Assembly: GCA_035606945.1 (NCBI GenBank)
Contig: DATNDR010000078.1
Span: 26,668 to 90,667 of the forward strand
Reading direction: 5' to 3'
From: GCA-003244245 sp035606945
GTDB lineage: Bacteria > Actinomycetota > Actinomycetes > Mycobacteriales > Pseudonocardiaceae
DNA: 64,000 nucleotides
In this document: piece after piece, positions 1-8,808 of the stretch
Layout of the letters: each line of letters starts with the position of its first letter
How positions within the stretch are numbered: the stretch's first letter is position 1
Position numbers and translations under genes: made by a program
Notes under the pieces: generated by a model
What the model was told of the DNA's origin: nothing
The model's input: only the letters and a program-made list of their open reading frames with translations
The model's database searches: none

Positions 1-163
1 TGCCCGGCCCCGGTACCAGTCCGAGATGATTGCCTTGCAGCAGCCCGTCCAGCCGGCGCCGTACGGTGAGCTCCAACGCGCGGAGACCGGCCTCCATGCG
101 CCCCTCGCGCAGCGCCGGCGGCGCCCACCGGTGCCGCTCGCCCCGCTCACTGCGCGCCGTCAT
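1..163 (-). CDS. DUF58 domain protein, N-terminal part
   Basis: The reverse strand from an ATG at 163 stays open to the window edge, giving 54 codons. It contains ALELTVRRRLDGLLQGNHLG, the typical N-terminus of the actinobacterial DUF58 protein encoded next to moxR (Rv1480 in M. tuberculosis). AGGGAC lies about 9 nt upstream as a modest ribosome site. It starts 40 nt after the moxR stop on the same strand, so it is probably the next gene of a moxR-DUF58-VWA operon thought to act in chaperoning or envelope functions. Only the beginning is visible; the rest of the domain lies outside the window. Confidence 0.8.
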   Translation of the reverse strand, partial: MTARSERGERHRWAPPALREGRMEAGLRALELTVRRRLDGLLQGNHLGLVPGPG

Positions 164-202
164 TGGCTCGAACTGTCCCTCCGTCAGGCAGTTGCTGGTG
201 GA

Positions 203-1294
203 TCAGCCCTGCCCGGCCACCCCGGCCGGCGTTCCGGACGCACCGGCCTCCTGGGGACGGGCGGAGACCTGAGGCAACGGCACGGTCTGCATCACCCGGG
301 TGACGATGTGCTCCACCGGTACCCCGTCGGCCAGCGCGTCGTAGGACAGCACCAGCCGGTGACGCAGCACGTCAGCCGCCACGTCGATGACATCCTGCGG
401 CAGCACGTAATCGCGTCCACGGATCAACGCCATCGCCCGGGCGGCCGCCACGATGCCTAGGCTGGCCCGCGGAGATGCGCCATAGGCCACCCACCCCGCG
501 ACATCGGACAACCCGTGCTCGCCGGGAGTACGGGTGGCGAGCACCAGGCGCACCACGTAGTCGACCAGGGCGTGGTGCACGAAGACCCGCGCGGCGACTT
601 GTTGCAGCCGGGTCAGCTCGCTGGGATCGAGTATCCGGTGCGGCTGCGGAGGTTGCACGCCCATCCGGTAGATGATCTCCCGCTCCTCCTCGACCGTCGG
701 GTACTGCACAAGGATCTTGAACAGGAAGCGGTCGCGTTGCGCTTCGGGAAGCGGGTAGACGCCCTCATTCTCGATGGGGTTCTGGGTAGCCAGCACCAGG
801 AACGGCGCAGGCGTGGGATAGGTGGTACCGCCGATCGACACGTGCCGTTCGGCCATCACCTCCAGCAATGCGGACTGCACTTTGGCCGGCGCACGGTTGA
901 TCTCATCGGCCAGCACGAAGTTGGCCATCACCGGCCCGAGCTCGACGTCGAACTGTTCCCTGCCCTGTCGGTAGATGCGGGTACCGAGAATGTCGGCGGG
1001 AACCAGGTCGGGGGTGAACTGGATGCGCGAGAACGTGCCGCCCACCACGCGCGCGATGGTCTCGACCGCGAGGGTCTTGGCTACCCCGGGCACGCCTTCA
1101 AGCAGCAGGTGGCCACCGGCCAGCAGTCCGACGAGCATCCGCTCGACCAGCCGATCCTGCCCTACGATCACCCGCTGGATCTCGAATACCGTCCGCTCGA
1201 TCAGCTGGGCATCCTTGGCCGGGGACGCCGGTCGGCCGGCATGGCTGGGTGGCCCGGATACTGGCAGTGGCACCATACCGTCGGCGTCGCTCAC
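203..1294 (-). CDS. moxR: MoxR-family AAA+ ATPase
   Basis: A 363-residue AAA+ protein of the MoxR class. It has Walker A GVPGVAKT (about residues 67-74), Walker B with LADEINRAP, and an ATQNPIE sensor-1 segment followed by PEAQRDRF. MoxR proteins act as chaperone-like ATPases with DUF58 and von Willebrand partners. I chose the GTG at 1294 because GAGGAGGA lies 5 nt upstream; the longer frame from 1321 has no such site. The order RipA-MoxR-DUF58 matches the M. tuberculosis ripAB-moxR1 locus, which supports orthology to moxR1. Confidence 0.92.
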   Translation of the reverse strand: MSDADGMVPLPVSGPPSHAGRPASPAKDAQLIERTVFEIQRVIVGQDRLVERMLVGLLAGGHLLLEGVPGVAKTLAVETIARVVGGTFSRIQFTPDLVPADILGTRIYRQGREQFDVELGPVMANFVLADEINRAPAKVQSALLEVMAERHVSIGGTTYPTPAPFLVLATQNPIENEGVYPLPEAQRDRFLFKILVQYPTVEEEREIIYRMGVQPPQPHRILDPSELTRLQQVAARVFVHHALVDYVVRLVLATRTPGEHGLSDVAGWVAYGASPRASLGIVAAARAMALIRGRDYVLPQDVIDVAADVLRHRLVLSYDALADGVPVEHIVTRVMQTVPLPQVSARPQEAGASGTPAGVAGQG

Positions 1295-1462
1295 GGGTCC
1301 TCCTCGCGCAGGGTCCGGCACACCGGTGGTGGTAGTGCGTCACTGAGGTGCCACGTCCCTGACAGCAGACATGGCGACATGCACGGACGCCCGGTTGGTT
1401 GCGGGATCCAGGCAGACCCAACCGCGGTGCCGGTGTGGCGGCTGTGAAGGTTCTCGCCGGAT

Positions 1463-2794
1463 CTACAACATCCGTACTGCGTAGGGCATGATCCCGTCGT
1501 AGCGCACCGAGGTGACGCGCACCGCAGCACCCGAATACGGTGCTTCGATCATCTGTTCGCCGCCGATGTACAGGGCCACATGGTGAATGTCTCCGTCCGT
1601 GCCCCAGAACAGCATGTCGCCGGGACGCTTCTGGGACAGCGGCACCTTTCGACCGGCGTTGTACTGAAAGCCGCTGTAGTGCGGTAGTGAATAACCCAGG
1701 GCGCGGGAGAAGGCGTAGATCATCAACCCGGAGCAGTCGAAACCGATCTTGCGGTAGTCCCCGAAGGTGTCCGCAACACCACCGTCGCGAACACCGATGG
1801 TAGGTCCTGCTCCGTCACCGCCACCCCAGGAATAGCGGACACCGAGTTGGGCCATCGCCCGATTGATCACCGACTGGGCGGAGACGGCCACGGCCCGGGA
1901 ACCGCCAGCAGACGCCGCGCTGCGCTCCGCTGCTGCGGCCGCCGCGGCCGCAGCAGCCGCGGCGGCCGCCTGTTCCCGATCCCGCTCCGCTCGCCATTCC
2001 TCGTAGCGCTGCCGCTGCCCGCGTAGCCCCGCGGCAGCGTTCTGGGCGTCATAGAGCTGCCGCTCGAGATCGGCTTTGCGGTCCGCCAGGGCCTGGGACT
2101 TCGCCGCTTGCGCTGTCTCAGTGTCGATCGCGAGGCGGTAGGCGGTGTCGAACGCGCTCTTCGCCTCCGCGGCGGTCTGCTTGGCGGCCTGAGCCGCCGC
2201 CAACGCCGCTCGGGTCTGGGAGTCCTTGTTGGCCGCATCGACGCGGGCTCGCCGCATGTTGTCTACCGCGTGCAGCTGGGCGCCTCCCACGGCATCCAGC
2301 AGCTCGGCGCGAGCGAGCAGGTCCTTGGGGCTCTTCGAGCCGAGGAAAGCCGACAGCGAACCGACCGTACTGCCCTGCCGGAAACTCGCGGCGGCGAAGT
2401 CGTCAAGATCGCGATGCGCCACAGCGATCTGCTCCGCGGCGGCGTCGGCTTCCGCGCGGGCGCTGTCTGCCCGCAGCGTTGCGGCAGCCAGGGCAGCCTG
2501 CGCCGCCTGCTCATTGATCAGCGCCTTGTTGGCTTGTTCGTGTCTGAGCTCAACCTGGGACTGTGATGCCAGCAGGGCCGCGTCGGCCTGAGCAACCTGG
2601 TTCGCCAGCTGCCCGACCCGGGTGGCGGTGGCGCTGACGTGCGCCTGGCTGTTTTTGAGAGCGTCGTCGCTGGGATTCGGCGGGGGTGGTGGCAGCGCAT
2701 GCCCGATGGCTGGGTGGCCCACCAGAGCCAGCACCGTGAGCACACTCGCGATAAACGCACGGCCGGGAACGTGACGCCGAATCCGGACGCTCAC
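1463..2794 (-). CDS. ripA: RipA-type NlpC/P60 peptidoglycan endopeptidase
   Basis: A secreted cell-wall hydrolase of about 443 residues. A signal peptide (basic start, hydrophobic stretch, ..IGHALP) is followed by a long Ala/Gln/Glu-rich coiled coil (about residues 45-290) with a pure-Ala run. The C-terminal NlpC/P60 domain has the catalytic Cys in FDCSGL (about 354), His in GDIHHVALYIGG (about 405) and an acidic third residue in MIEAP (about 417). RipA-type enzymes cleave the D-Glu-mDAP bond of the stem peptide during cell separation, with the coiled coil controlling activity. GTG at 2794 is preceded by GGAAGGAG. It is encoded upstream of moxR with a 168-nt gap that holds nothing else recognisable. 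Confidence 0.9.
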   Translation of the reverse strand: MSVRIRRHVPGRAFIASVLTVLALVGHPAIGHALPPPPPNPSDDALKNSQAHVSATATRVGQLANQVAQADAALLASQSQVELRHEQANKALINEQAAQAALAAATLRADSARAEADAAAEQIAVAHRDLDDFAAASFRQGSTVGSLSAFLGSKSPKDLLARAELLDAVGGAQLHAVDNMRRARVDAANKDSQTRAALAAAQAAKQTAAEAKSAFDTAYRLAIDTETAQAAKSQALADRKADLERQLYDAQNAAAGLRGQRQRYEEWRAERDREQAAAAAAAAAAAAAAERSAASAGGSRAVAVSAQSVINRAMAQLGVRYSWGGGDGAGPTIGVRDGGVADTFGDYRKIGFDCSGLMIYAFSRALGYSLPHYSGFQYNAGRKVPLSQKRPGDMLFWGTDGDIHHVALYIGGEQMIEAPYSGAAVRVTSVRYDGIMPYAVRML

Positions 2795-2914
2795 ACCCAC
2801 TCCTTCCCCGGCTTTTCTGCGGCAGGCGCCGGTTCGCCTGAACACCGTCAGAAGTTGTCAAGCCAGCACGCGGGTGCACTGTGTCACGTAGCCATCATCA
2901 ATACCAACAACCAC

Positions 2915-2975
2915 TTGTTTAACATCAGTAACATTAACCACAAGTGTTACCTAGAGGTGGTTTGTTACTCTCGGT
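2915..2975. promoter_or_regulatory. AT-rich ripA upstream region with GTAAC/GTTAC pentamers
   Basis: About 120-180 bp upstream of ripA the sequence becomes AT-rich. It holds repeated GTAAC, GTTAC and GTTAA words on either strand (AGTAACATTAACC, GTGTTACC, TTGTTACTC). MtrA, the response regulator that controls NlpC/P60 genes in actinobacteria, binds repeats of this kind, and GlnR boxes use similar words. The MtrA link is inference from family knowledge; no exact consensus spacing is shown here. The rest of the 300-base gap (2795-3102) shows no gene. Confidence 0.25.
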
Positions 2976-3102
2976 AGTTGCGCCGGGGTGCGCCTCGGCA
3001 GCCGGGCCCTGGCGTTGGCGAGCATCGCCGCCGGCCACGGCGTGAGCCAGTCGTCATGCTCGGCGGCTACCGGGCGATGGAGGTCGACTTCACCGTCGAA
3101 GT

Positions 3103-4641
3103 TCAGTTCACCCGACGCTCGCGGCCCTGCCAGTACTCTTGGCGCAGCTTGAACTTCTGAATCTTGCCGGTGGCCGTGCGGGGGATCGAGTCACGGAACT
3201 CCACCGATGTCGGCGCCTTGAAACCGGCCAGCCGCTCCTTGCAGTAGGCGATGAGTTCTTTCTCGGTGACCGGCGACTCCGGGGCCACGACGACCAGCGC
3301 TTTGATCGTTTCCCCCCACCGCTCGGACGGCACGCCGATCACCGCCACCTCAGCCACCGCTGGGTGGCTGAACAGGCAATCTTCCACTTCGATCGAGGAG
3401 ACGTTCTCACCGCCAGTGATGATCACGTCTTTTTTCCGGTCCGTGATGCAGAGGTAGCCTTGATCGTCGATCGACCCGCCGTCCCCGGTGTGAAACCAGC
3501 CATCCACGAGTACCTCGCTACTGGCCTGTGGGCTGTTCCAGTACCCGGCCATCACGACGTTGGACCGGGCCAGCACTTCCCCGGACTCCGACGTGCGAAG
3601 CCGGGCACCCAGCGCAGGGCCGCCGGCCCTGGACAACCGGCGCGCGCGGTCCTCGACGGAAAGATCGTCATCGGCCGGCACGCTGCGGTTGAAGGTCAGC
3701 AACGGGGCGGTCTCGGTGAGCCCGTAGATCTGCATGAACTCCCATCCGAGCTCCTCACCGACCCGCTGAATCAGCCTGGTCGGCGGCGGCGCACCGGCGC
3801 AGACCAGCCGTACCCGGCCACGTCCAGGGATCTCGCCCGGCCAGCTCGCAGCGGCCTCCAGCACCGCATTCCACACCGTCGGCGCGCCACACATCAAGGT
3901 CACGCCATGCTGATCGACCCGCCGCAGGATCTCCGCACCATCCACCTTGCGCAGCACCACCTGCCGGGCTCCCAGCCCGACGAGCCCGAAGGGCATGCCC
4001 CACCCGTTGCAGTGGAACATCGGCAGCGTGTGCAGGTAGACGTCGCGCTCCCACACTCGGGTGTGCAGGGCGAAGGTCACCGCATTGATCCAGACATTGC
4101 GGTGCGTCAGCTGCACTCCCTTGGGCCGTGCGGTGGTGCCTGAGGTGTAGTTGATCGTCGCCGTGGCGTCCTCGTCGGGCTCGGCCCACGGCCGCGGCTC
4201 GACGTCGAAGCGCATCAGGACTTCCTCGGTCTCGCCACCGAGCACGAAACGGTGCGGCGCTGCCACGGCTTTGAGCGGCTCATCGAGCTCCGGGTCGACC
4301 AGCAGTACCGACGAGCCGCTGTGCGACACGATGTAGTCCACCTCATCGGCCCGCAGCCGGAAGTTCACCGGCACGCAGATCCGGCCGCTGGCCGGCACCG
4401 CATGTAACAGCTCGAGCAACCGGGCGCTGTTATGGCTGACCACCGCTACCCGCTCGCCGGCACCGACGCCGAGCGCATCCAGGCCGGCCTGCCAGGCCCG
4501 AGCCCTGCGGCCCAGCTGCTGATAGGTCGATGTCGCCACCGGTGGCGCGGGCTGGGCTGGTTCATCCACCACCGCAACCGACTGCGCGAACGCCGTCTGT
4601 CCGCGGTCCAGAAAATCGGCGACTGTCAACGGTACCCGCAT
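3103..4641 (-). CDS. AMP-forming acyl-CoA synthetase (FadD-like)
   Basis: A 512-residue ANL-superfamily ligase. It has the AMP-binding P-loop NYTSGTTARPKGVQ, motif YGLTETAP, the adenylate motif GWFHTGDGG, the hinge DRKKDVIITGGENVSS and the catalytic C-terminal Lys in IPRTATGKIQK. It activates a carboxylic or fatty acid to an acyl-adenylate and then the CoA thioester; the substrate cannot be told. I start it at ATG 4641 (MRVPLTVADF). The longer open frame to 4725 runs through the intergenic hairpin repeat and is not protein-like. It diverges from aconitase. Confidence 0.88.
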   Translation of the reverse strand: MRVPLTVADFLDRGQTAFAQSVAVVDEPAQPAPPVATSTYQQLGRRARAWQAGLDALGVGAGERVAVVSHNSARLLELLHAVPASGRICVPVNFRLRADEVDYIVSHSGSSVLLVDPELDEPLKAVAAPHRFVLGGETEEVLMRFDVEPRPWAEPDEDATATINYTSGTTARPKGVQLTHRNVWINAVTFALHTRVWERDVYLHTLPMFHCNGWGMPFGLVGLGARQVVLRKVDGAEILRRVDQHGVTLMCGAPTVWNAVLEAAASWPGEIPGRGRVRLVCAGAPPPTRLIQRVGEELGWEFMQIYGLTETAPLLTFNRSVPADDDLSVEDRARRLSRAGGPALGARLRTSESGEVLARSNVVMAGYWNSPQASSEVLVDGWFHTGDGGSIDDQGYLCITDRKKDVIITGGENVSSIEVEDCLFSHPAVAEVAVIGVPSERWGETIKALVVVAPESPVTEKELIAYCKERLAGFKAPTSVEFRDSIPRTATGKIQKFKLRQEYWQGRERRVN

Positions 4642-4666
4642 AACCACCAACCCTATGGCCTCGTGG

Positions 4667-4690
4667 CCCCGACATGGAGATATATCGGGG
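4667..4690. repeat. dispersed hairpin repeat, copy 1 (inverted)
   Basis: This is the reverse-complement version of the 22-24-bp element built from arms CCCGATATG and CATGTCGGG around TCTC, with one change (TATATC for CATATC). It lies 25 bp upstream of the fadD start in the divergent fadD/acn region. Together with copy 2 it forms a larger inverted repeat. Confidence 0.85.
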
Positions 4691-4708
4691 TTATCGCCCG
4701 CCTCCTGA

Positions 4709-4732
4709 CCCCGATATGTCTCCATGTCGGGG
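4709..4732. repeat. dispersed hairpin repeat, copy 2
   Basis: A full copy of the element: CCCC-GATATG, TCTC, CATGTC-GGGG. The single strand folds into a hairpin of 10 or more pairs (one G-U) with a 4-base loop. It is inverted with respect to copy 1, 18 bp away, so the pair could also fold as one long hairpin. It lies about 90 bp upstream of the aconitase start. Confidence 0.9.
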
Positions 4733-4821
4733 AGGCGGGGCGGTTGGTGCTGCGAGGAGGGGGTGAGGACGTAGAGTCACCAGAGAGGGCACCACGCTAA
4801 CCCTTATCAGCGGAGGAGCCA

Positions 4822-7659
4822 GTGACCAACGCAGCAATGAGCACCGACAGCTTCGGCACCCGCGGCACGCTGTCCGTCGGAACCGCTCGCTATGACGTGT
4901 TCCGGTTGGCCGTGTTGGACCGGCGAATCGGCACCCAGTGGCGCGCCTTGCCGTACAGCCTGAAGGTGCTGCTGGAAAACCTGCTGCGGCACGAATCAGA
5001 CGCTGCCGGTGCCCACGTCACCGCCGAGCACGTGACGGCACTGGCCGGCTGGAGCGCGGAAGTGACGTCCTGCACCGAGATCCAGTTCACCCCGGCCCGG
5101 GTGATCATGCAGGACTTCACCGGCGTGCCCTGCCTCGTCGATCTCGCCACCATGCGCGAAGCGGTCACGGATCTGGGTGGTGACCCGCGGTTGGTCAATC
5201 CGCTTGCCCCGGCCGAGCTGGTCATCGACCACTCCGTGATCGCTGACGTGTTCGGCCGCCCGGACGCCTTCGAGCGCAATGTCGAGCTGGAGTACCAGCG
5301 AAACCGGGAGCGATACCAGTTCCTGCGCTGGGGCCAGGGTGCCTTCGACGAATTCAGAGTGGTGCCACCGGGCACCGGGATCGTGCACCAGGTCAATCTC
5401 GAGCACCTGGCCCGCGTCGTGGCGACCCGCGACGGGATGGCCTACCCGGACACCGTGGTGGGCACCGACAGCCACACCACAATGGTCAACGGACTCGGTG
5501 TTCTGGGGTGGGGCGTCGGCGGCATCGAGGCTGAAGCCGCCATGCTCGGTCAGCCGTTGTCGATGCTCATCCCGCGGGTCGTCGGCTGCAAGCTCACCGG
5601 ATCCATCCCTGCGGGGGCGACCGCCACCGATGTCGTGCTCACCCTGACGGAGATGCTGCGCCGGCACGGGGTGGTCGGCAAGTTCGTCGAGTTCTACGGC
5701 GACGGCGTCGCGGCGGTGCCGCTGGCCAATCGCGCCACCATCGGCAACATGAGCCCCGAGTTCGGCTCGACGTGCGCGATCTTCCCCATCGACCGGGAGA
5801 CGATGCGCTACCTGGAGCTCACCGGTCGCCCGGCCGAGCAGCTCGCGCTGATCGAGGCCTACGCCAAGGAACAGGACCTCTGGCACGACCCGAGCCGGGA
5901 GGCCACCTATTCCGAATACCTCGAACTGGACCTGTCCATCGTGGTGCCGTCCATCGCGGGGCCGAAGCGACCGCAGGATCGGATCGGACTGACGGACGCC
6001 AAGGCGGCGTTCCGGCAAGCACTGGCCGGCTACGCGAACGACCCGGCGTCCACGGTGGATGAGGCTGGTATCGAATCCTTCCCAGCCAGTGATGCCCCTG
6101 CGGTGAGCAGTGGCGACAGCGGCGGTCAACCCCGTACGGCGACCTCCGCCGCGACCCGTGCACTGGGCCGTCCCAGCTCCCCGACGCCTGTGCAACTGGA
6201 CGGCGCCAACGTCGAGATCGACCACGGCGCCGTGGTGATCGCCTCGATCACCTCGTGCACCAACACGTCCAATCCCTCGGTGATGATCGGGGCAGCGCTG
6301 CTCGCTCGCAGGGCCGTTGAGGCGGGCTTGACGGTCAAGCCATGGGTGAAGACGTCGATGGCGCCTGGCTCGCAGGTGGTCACCGACTACTACCAGAAGG
6401 CAAATCTGTGGCCGTCCCTGGAGAAGCTCGGCTTTCACCTGGTGGGCTATGGCTGCACCACCTGCATCGGCAACTCGGGCCCGCTGCCGCAGGAAGTCGC
6501 CCGTGCCGTCCGCGAGGCCGATCTCGCGGTGGTCAGCGTGCTGTCCGGCAATCGCAACTTCGAAGGTCGCATCAACCCCGACACCGCGATGAACTATCTC
6601 GCGTCACCTCCGTTGGTGATCGCCTACGCGCTCGCCGGAACGATGGACTTCGATTTTCGAACTGATCCGCTCGGGTTCGATCAGGACGGTAAGCCGATCT
6701 GCCTGGCTGACATCTGGCCCTCGCCGGAAGAGATCCAAAAGGTGATCGACTCCACAATCAGCCAGGAAATGTTCACCAAGGACTATGCCGACGTTTTCAC
6801 CGGCGACGAGCGCTGGCAGTCACTACCCACCCCCGAAGGCGAGGTTTTCACCTGGGACCCAAAGTCGACATATGTGCGCAAGCCGCCGTATTTCGAGGGG
6901 ATGACAATCCAGCCGCCACCGGTGACCGACATCAACGGTGCGCGCGTGCTGGCGCTGCTCGGGGACTCGGTGACCACCGATCACATCTCCCCCGCCGGAG
7001 CGATCAAGGCGGACTCCCCCGCGGGTCGCTACCTCGCCGACCTTGGTGTCGAGCGCAAGGACTTCAACTCCTACGGATCTCGCCGGGGCAATCACGAGGT
7101 GATGATTCGCGGCACTTTTGCCAACATCCGGTTGCGTAACCTGCTGCTGAACAATGTCAGCGGTGGCTATACCCGCGACTTCACCGCTTCATCCGGTGGC
7201 GGTCCGGTGCCCATTTACGACGCCGCCCAGCGTTACGCAGCGGCCGGCATCCCGCTGCTGGTGCTGGGCGGCAAGGAGTACGGCTCCGGTTCGTCGCGGG
7301 ACTGGGCTGCCAAGGGCACCCGGCTGCTCGGAGTGCGAGCGGTGCTCGCCGAGTCATTCGAACGGATCCATCGCTCCAACCTGATCGGCATGGGTGTGCT
7401 GCCGCTGCAGTTTCCGCCCGGCGAATCGGCGTCGTCGCTGGGGCTGGATGGCACCGAGGTTTTCGACATCTCCGGCGTCACCGCCCTCAACGACGGCTCG
7501 ATCCCGGCGACGGTGCACGTCACCGCCACCCGCGACGGAGCCGACCAAGTGCACTTCGACGCCGTGCTGCGCATCGACACCCCCGGCGAGGCGGAGTACT
7601 ACCGCCACGGCGGAATCCTGCAATACGTCCTGCGCGCTATGGCGCGCAAGACGTCGTGA
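4822..7659 (+). CDS. acn: aconitate hydratase
   Basis: A 945-residue aconitase of the AcnA/IRP1 type, the usual length in actinobacteria (M. tuberculosis Acn is about 943). It interconverts citrate and isocitrate in the TCA cycle. The three [4Fe-4S] ligands are visible: Cys479 in SCTNTSNP, and Cys545 and Cys548 in YGCTTCIGNSGP. The C-terminal swivel domain has GSGSSRDWAAKG. The non-conserved insert around residues 405-455 is typical of this clade. GTG at 4822 has GGAGGAG 4 nt upstream. Its promoter region contains two copies of the dispersed hairpin repeat. Confidence 0.97.
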   Translation: MTNAAMSTDSFGTRGTLSVGTARYDVFRLAVLDRRIGTQWRALPYSLKVLLENLLRHESDAAGAHVTAEHVTALAGWSAEVTSCTEIQFTPARVIMQDFTGVPCLVDLATMREAVTDLGGDPRLVNPLAPAELVIDHSVIADVFGRPDAFERNVELEYQRNRERYQFLRWGQGAFDEFRVVPPGTGIVHQVNLEHLARVVATRDGMAYPDTVVGTDSHTTMVNGLGVLGWGVGGIEAEAAMLGQPLSMLIPRVVGCKLTGSIPAGATATDVVLTLTEMLRRHGVVGKFVEFYGDGVAAVPLANRATIGNMSPEFGSTCAIFPIDRETMRYLELTGRPAEQLALIEAYAKEQDLWHDPSREATYSEYLELDLSIVVPSIAGPKRPQDRIGLTDAKAAFRQALAGYANDPASTVDEAGIESFPASDAPAVSSGDSGGQPRTATSAATRALGRPSSPTPVQLDGANVEIDHGAVVIASITSCTNTSNPSVMIGAALLARRAVEAGLTVKPWVKTSMAPGSQVVTDYYQKANLWPSLEKLGFHLVGYGCTTCIGNSGPLPQEVARAVREADLAVVSVLSGNRNFEGRINPDTAMNYLASPPLVIAYALAGTMDFDFRTDPLGFDQDGKPICLADIWPSPEEIQKVIDSTISQEMFTKDYADVFTGDERWQSLPTPEGEVFTWDPKSTYVRKPPYFEGMTIQPPPVTDINGARVLALLGDSVTTDHISPAGAIKADSPAGRYLADLGVERKDFNSYGSRRGNHEVMIRGTFANIRLRNLLLNNVSGGYTRDFTASSGGGPVPIYDAAQRYAAAGIPLLVLGGKEYGSGSSRDWAAKGTRLLGVRAVLAESFERIHRSNLIGMGVLPLQFPPGESASSLGLDGTEVFDISGVTALNDGSIPATVHVTATRDGADQVHFDAVLRIDTPGEAEYYRHGGILQYVLRAMARKTS

Positions 7660-7667
7660 GCAGCAAA

Positions 7668-7690
7668 CGGTGTCACAGCATCCAACACCG
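7668..7690 (+). terminator. weak stem downstream of acn
   Basis: The arms CGGTGT and ACACCG flank an 11-base loop, starting 9 nt after the acn stop. It has only six base pairs and no T-run, so this is a weak candidate. The following bases (about 7695-7720) resemble the flank of the dispersed hairpin repeat but lack the complete palindrome. Confidence 0.25.
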
Positions 7691-7772
7691 ATCACGACAT
7701 CGGGGTTAACGGCCGCCTGCCGGTGGGAATGCAGAGGGGTGAGCACTGGTCGGCAGGAAGCTGAGGTCGGGT

Positions 7773-8783
7773 ATGGCTAGGCAGGTTATCGTGATCACGG
7801 GTGCCAGTGCGGGAATAGGTCGAGCGACTGCTCGGTTGTTCGGCGCCCGAGGAGCGCAGGTCGCGTTGTTGGCCCGGGGGCGCGCTGGGTTGGACGGCGC
7901 AGCCAAAGATGTGGAGAACGCAGGGGGCACGGCGCTGGCCATACCGACCGACGTCGCTGATTGCCGGCAGGTCGAAGCCGCGGCCACGCAGGTCGAGAAC
8001 GACCTCGGGCCGATCGATGTGTGGATCAATGTGGCCTTCACCTCGGTGTTCGCTCCCTTCCACGAGGTCGAACCCGAGGAGTTCCGCCGGGTTACCGAGG
8101 TGAGCTACCTCGGCTTCGTCTACGGCACGATGGCTGCGCTGTCCCGGATGCGTACCCGCGACCGGGGCACGATCGTGCAGGTGGGTTCCGCACTGGGCGA
8201 GCGGAGCATCCCGTTGCAGTCCGCCTACTGCGGTGCGAAGCATGCGATCAACGGGTTCACCGAGTCCCTGCGCACCGAACTCATGCACGACGGCAGCAAC
8301 ATCCACGTCACTGTGGTGCAGATGCCGGCGGTCAACACCCCGCAGTTCTGCTGGGTGCTGTCCCGGCTGCCCAATCACCCGCAGCCGGTGCCGCCGATCT
8401 ACCAGCCCGAGGTGGCCGCGCGAGGTGTGGTGTTCGCGGCTGATCATCCACAGCGCAAGCAGTACTGGGTCGGCGTGAGCACCGTAGGCACCCTGCTCGG
8501 GCAGAAGATCGCCCCGGCGCTGCTGGACCGTTATCTGGCCAGGACCGGTTACCAATCACAGCAGACCGCGGACAAGGCTGTCGCGGGCCGGCCGCACAAC
8601 CTGTGGGAGCCGGTGGATGGCACCGACGGGCATGACCACGGGGCCCACGGGGAATTCGACAATCGGGCTCACCGCCGTGCCCCGCAACTGTGGTTCTCCC
8701 ATCACGCGGGGCTGCTCTCGGCCGCGGCTGCGGTAACCGCCACCGCGACCGGCGCCGCGGTGGCCTGGTTGCGCCACCGGTGA
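7773..8783 (+). CDS. SDR-family oxidoreductase with C-terminal membrane helix
   Basis: A 336-residue short-chain dehydrogenase. The cofactor loop is TGASAGIG (about residues 9-16) and the active-site YCGAK lies after the VQVGS serine. The usual NNAG motif is replaced by NVAF, which is less common. The SDR core ends near residue 250. The tail is His-rich and ends in a hydrophobic Ala/Thr segment (LSAAAAVTATATGAAVAWL) capped by RHR, suggesting a membrane anchor. The substrate is unknown. It converges on the GH15 gene with a 25-nt gap. Confidence 0.85.
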   Translation: MARQVIVITGASAGIGRATARLFGARGAQVALLARGRAGLDGAAKDVENAGGTALAIPTDVADCRQVEAAATQVENDLGPIDVWINVAFTSVFAPFHEVEPEEFRRVTEVSYLGFVYGTMAALSRMRTRDRGTIVQVGSALGERSIPLQSAYCGAKHAINGFTESLRTELMHDGSNIHVTVVQMPAVNTPQFCWVLSRLPNHPQPVPPIYQPEVAARGVVFAADHPQRKQYWVGVSTVGTLLGQKIAPALLDRYLARTGYQSQQTADKAVAGRPHNLWEPVDGTDGHDHGAHGEFDNRAHRRAPQLWFSHHAGLLSAAAAVTATATGAAVAWLRHR

Positions 8784-8808
8784 ACCCCCATCTGGACTGG
8801 TCGCCCAG

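Noticed and set aside
2795..2960. c-di-AMP (ydaO-type) riboswitch ahead of ripA
   Set aside because: Such riboswitches precede wall-hydrolase genes in actinobacteria, but I could not find the conserved ydaO core in this leader.
2978..3160. 60-codon plus frame downstream of the acyl-CoA synthetase
   Set aside because: No ribosome site or family resemblance; partly antisense to the synthetase end.
4996..6438. Long reverse frame (480 codons) inside acn
   Set aside because: It is opposite a certain aconitase gene; the composition (His/Arg/Gly-rich) is that of a GC-rich shadow frame.
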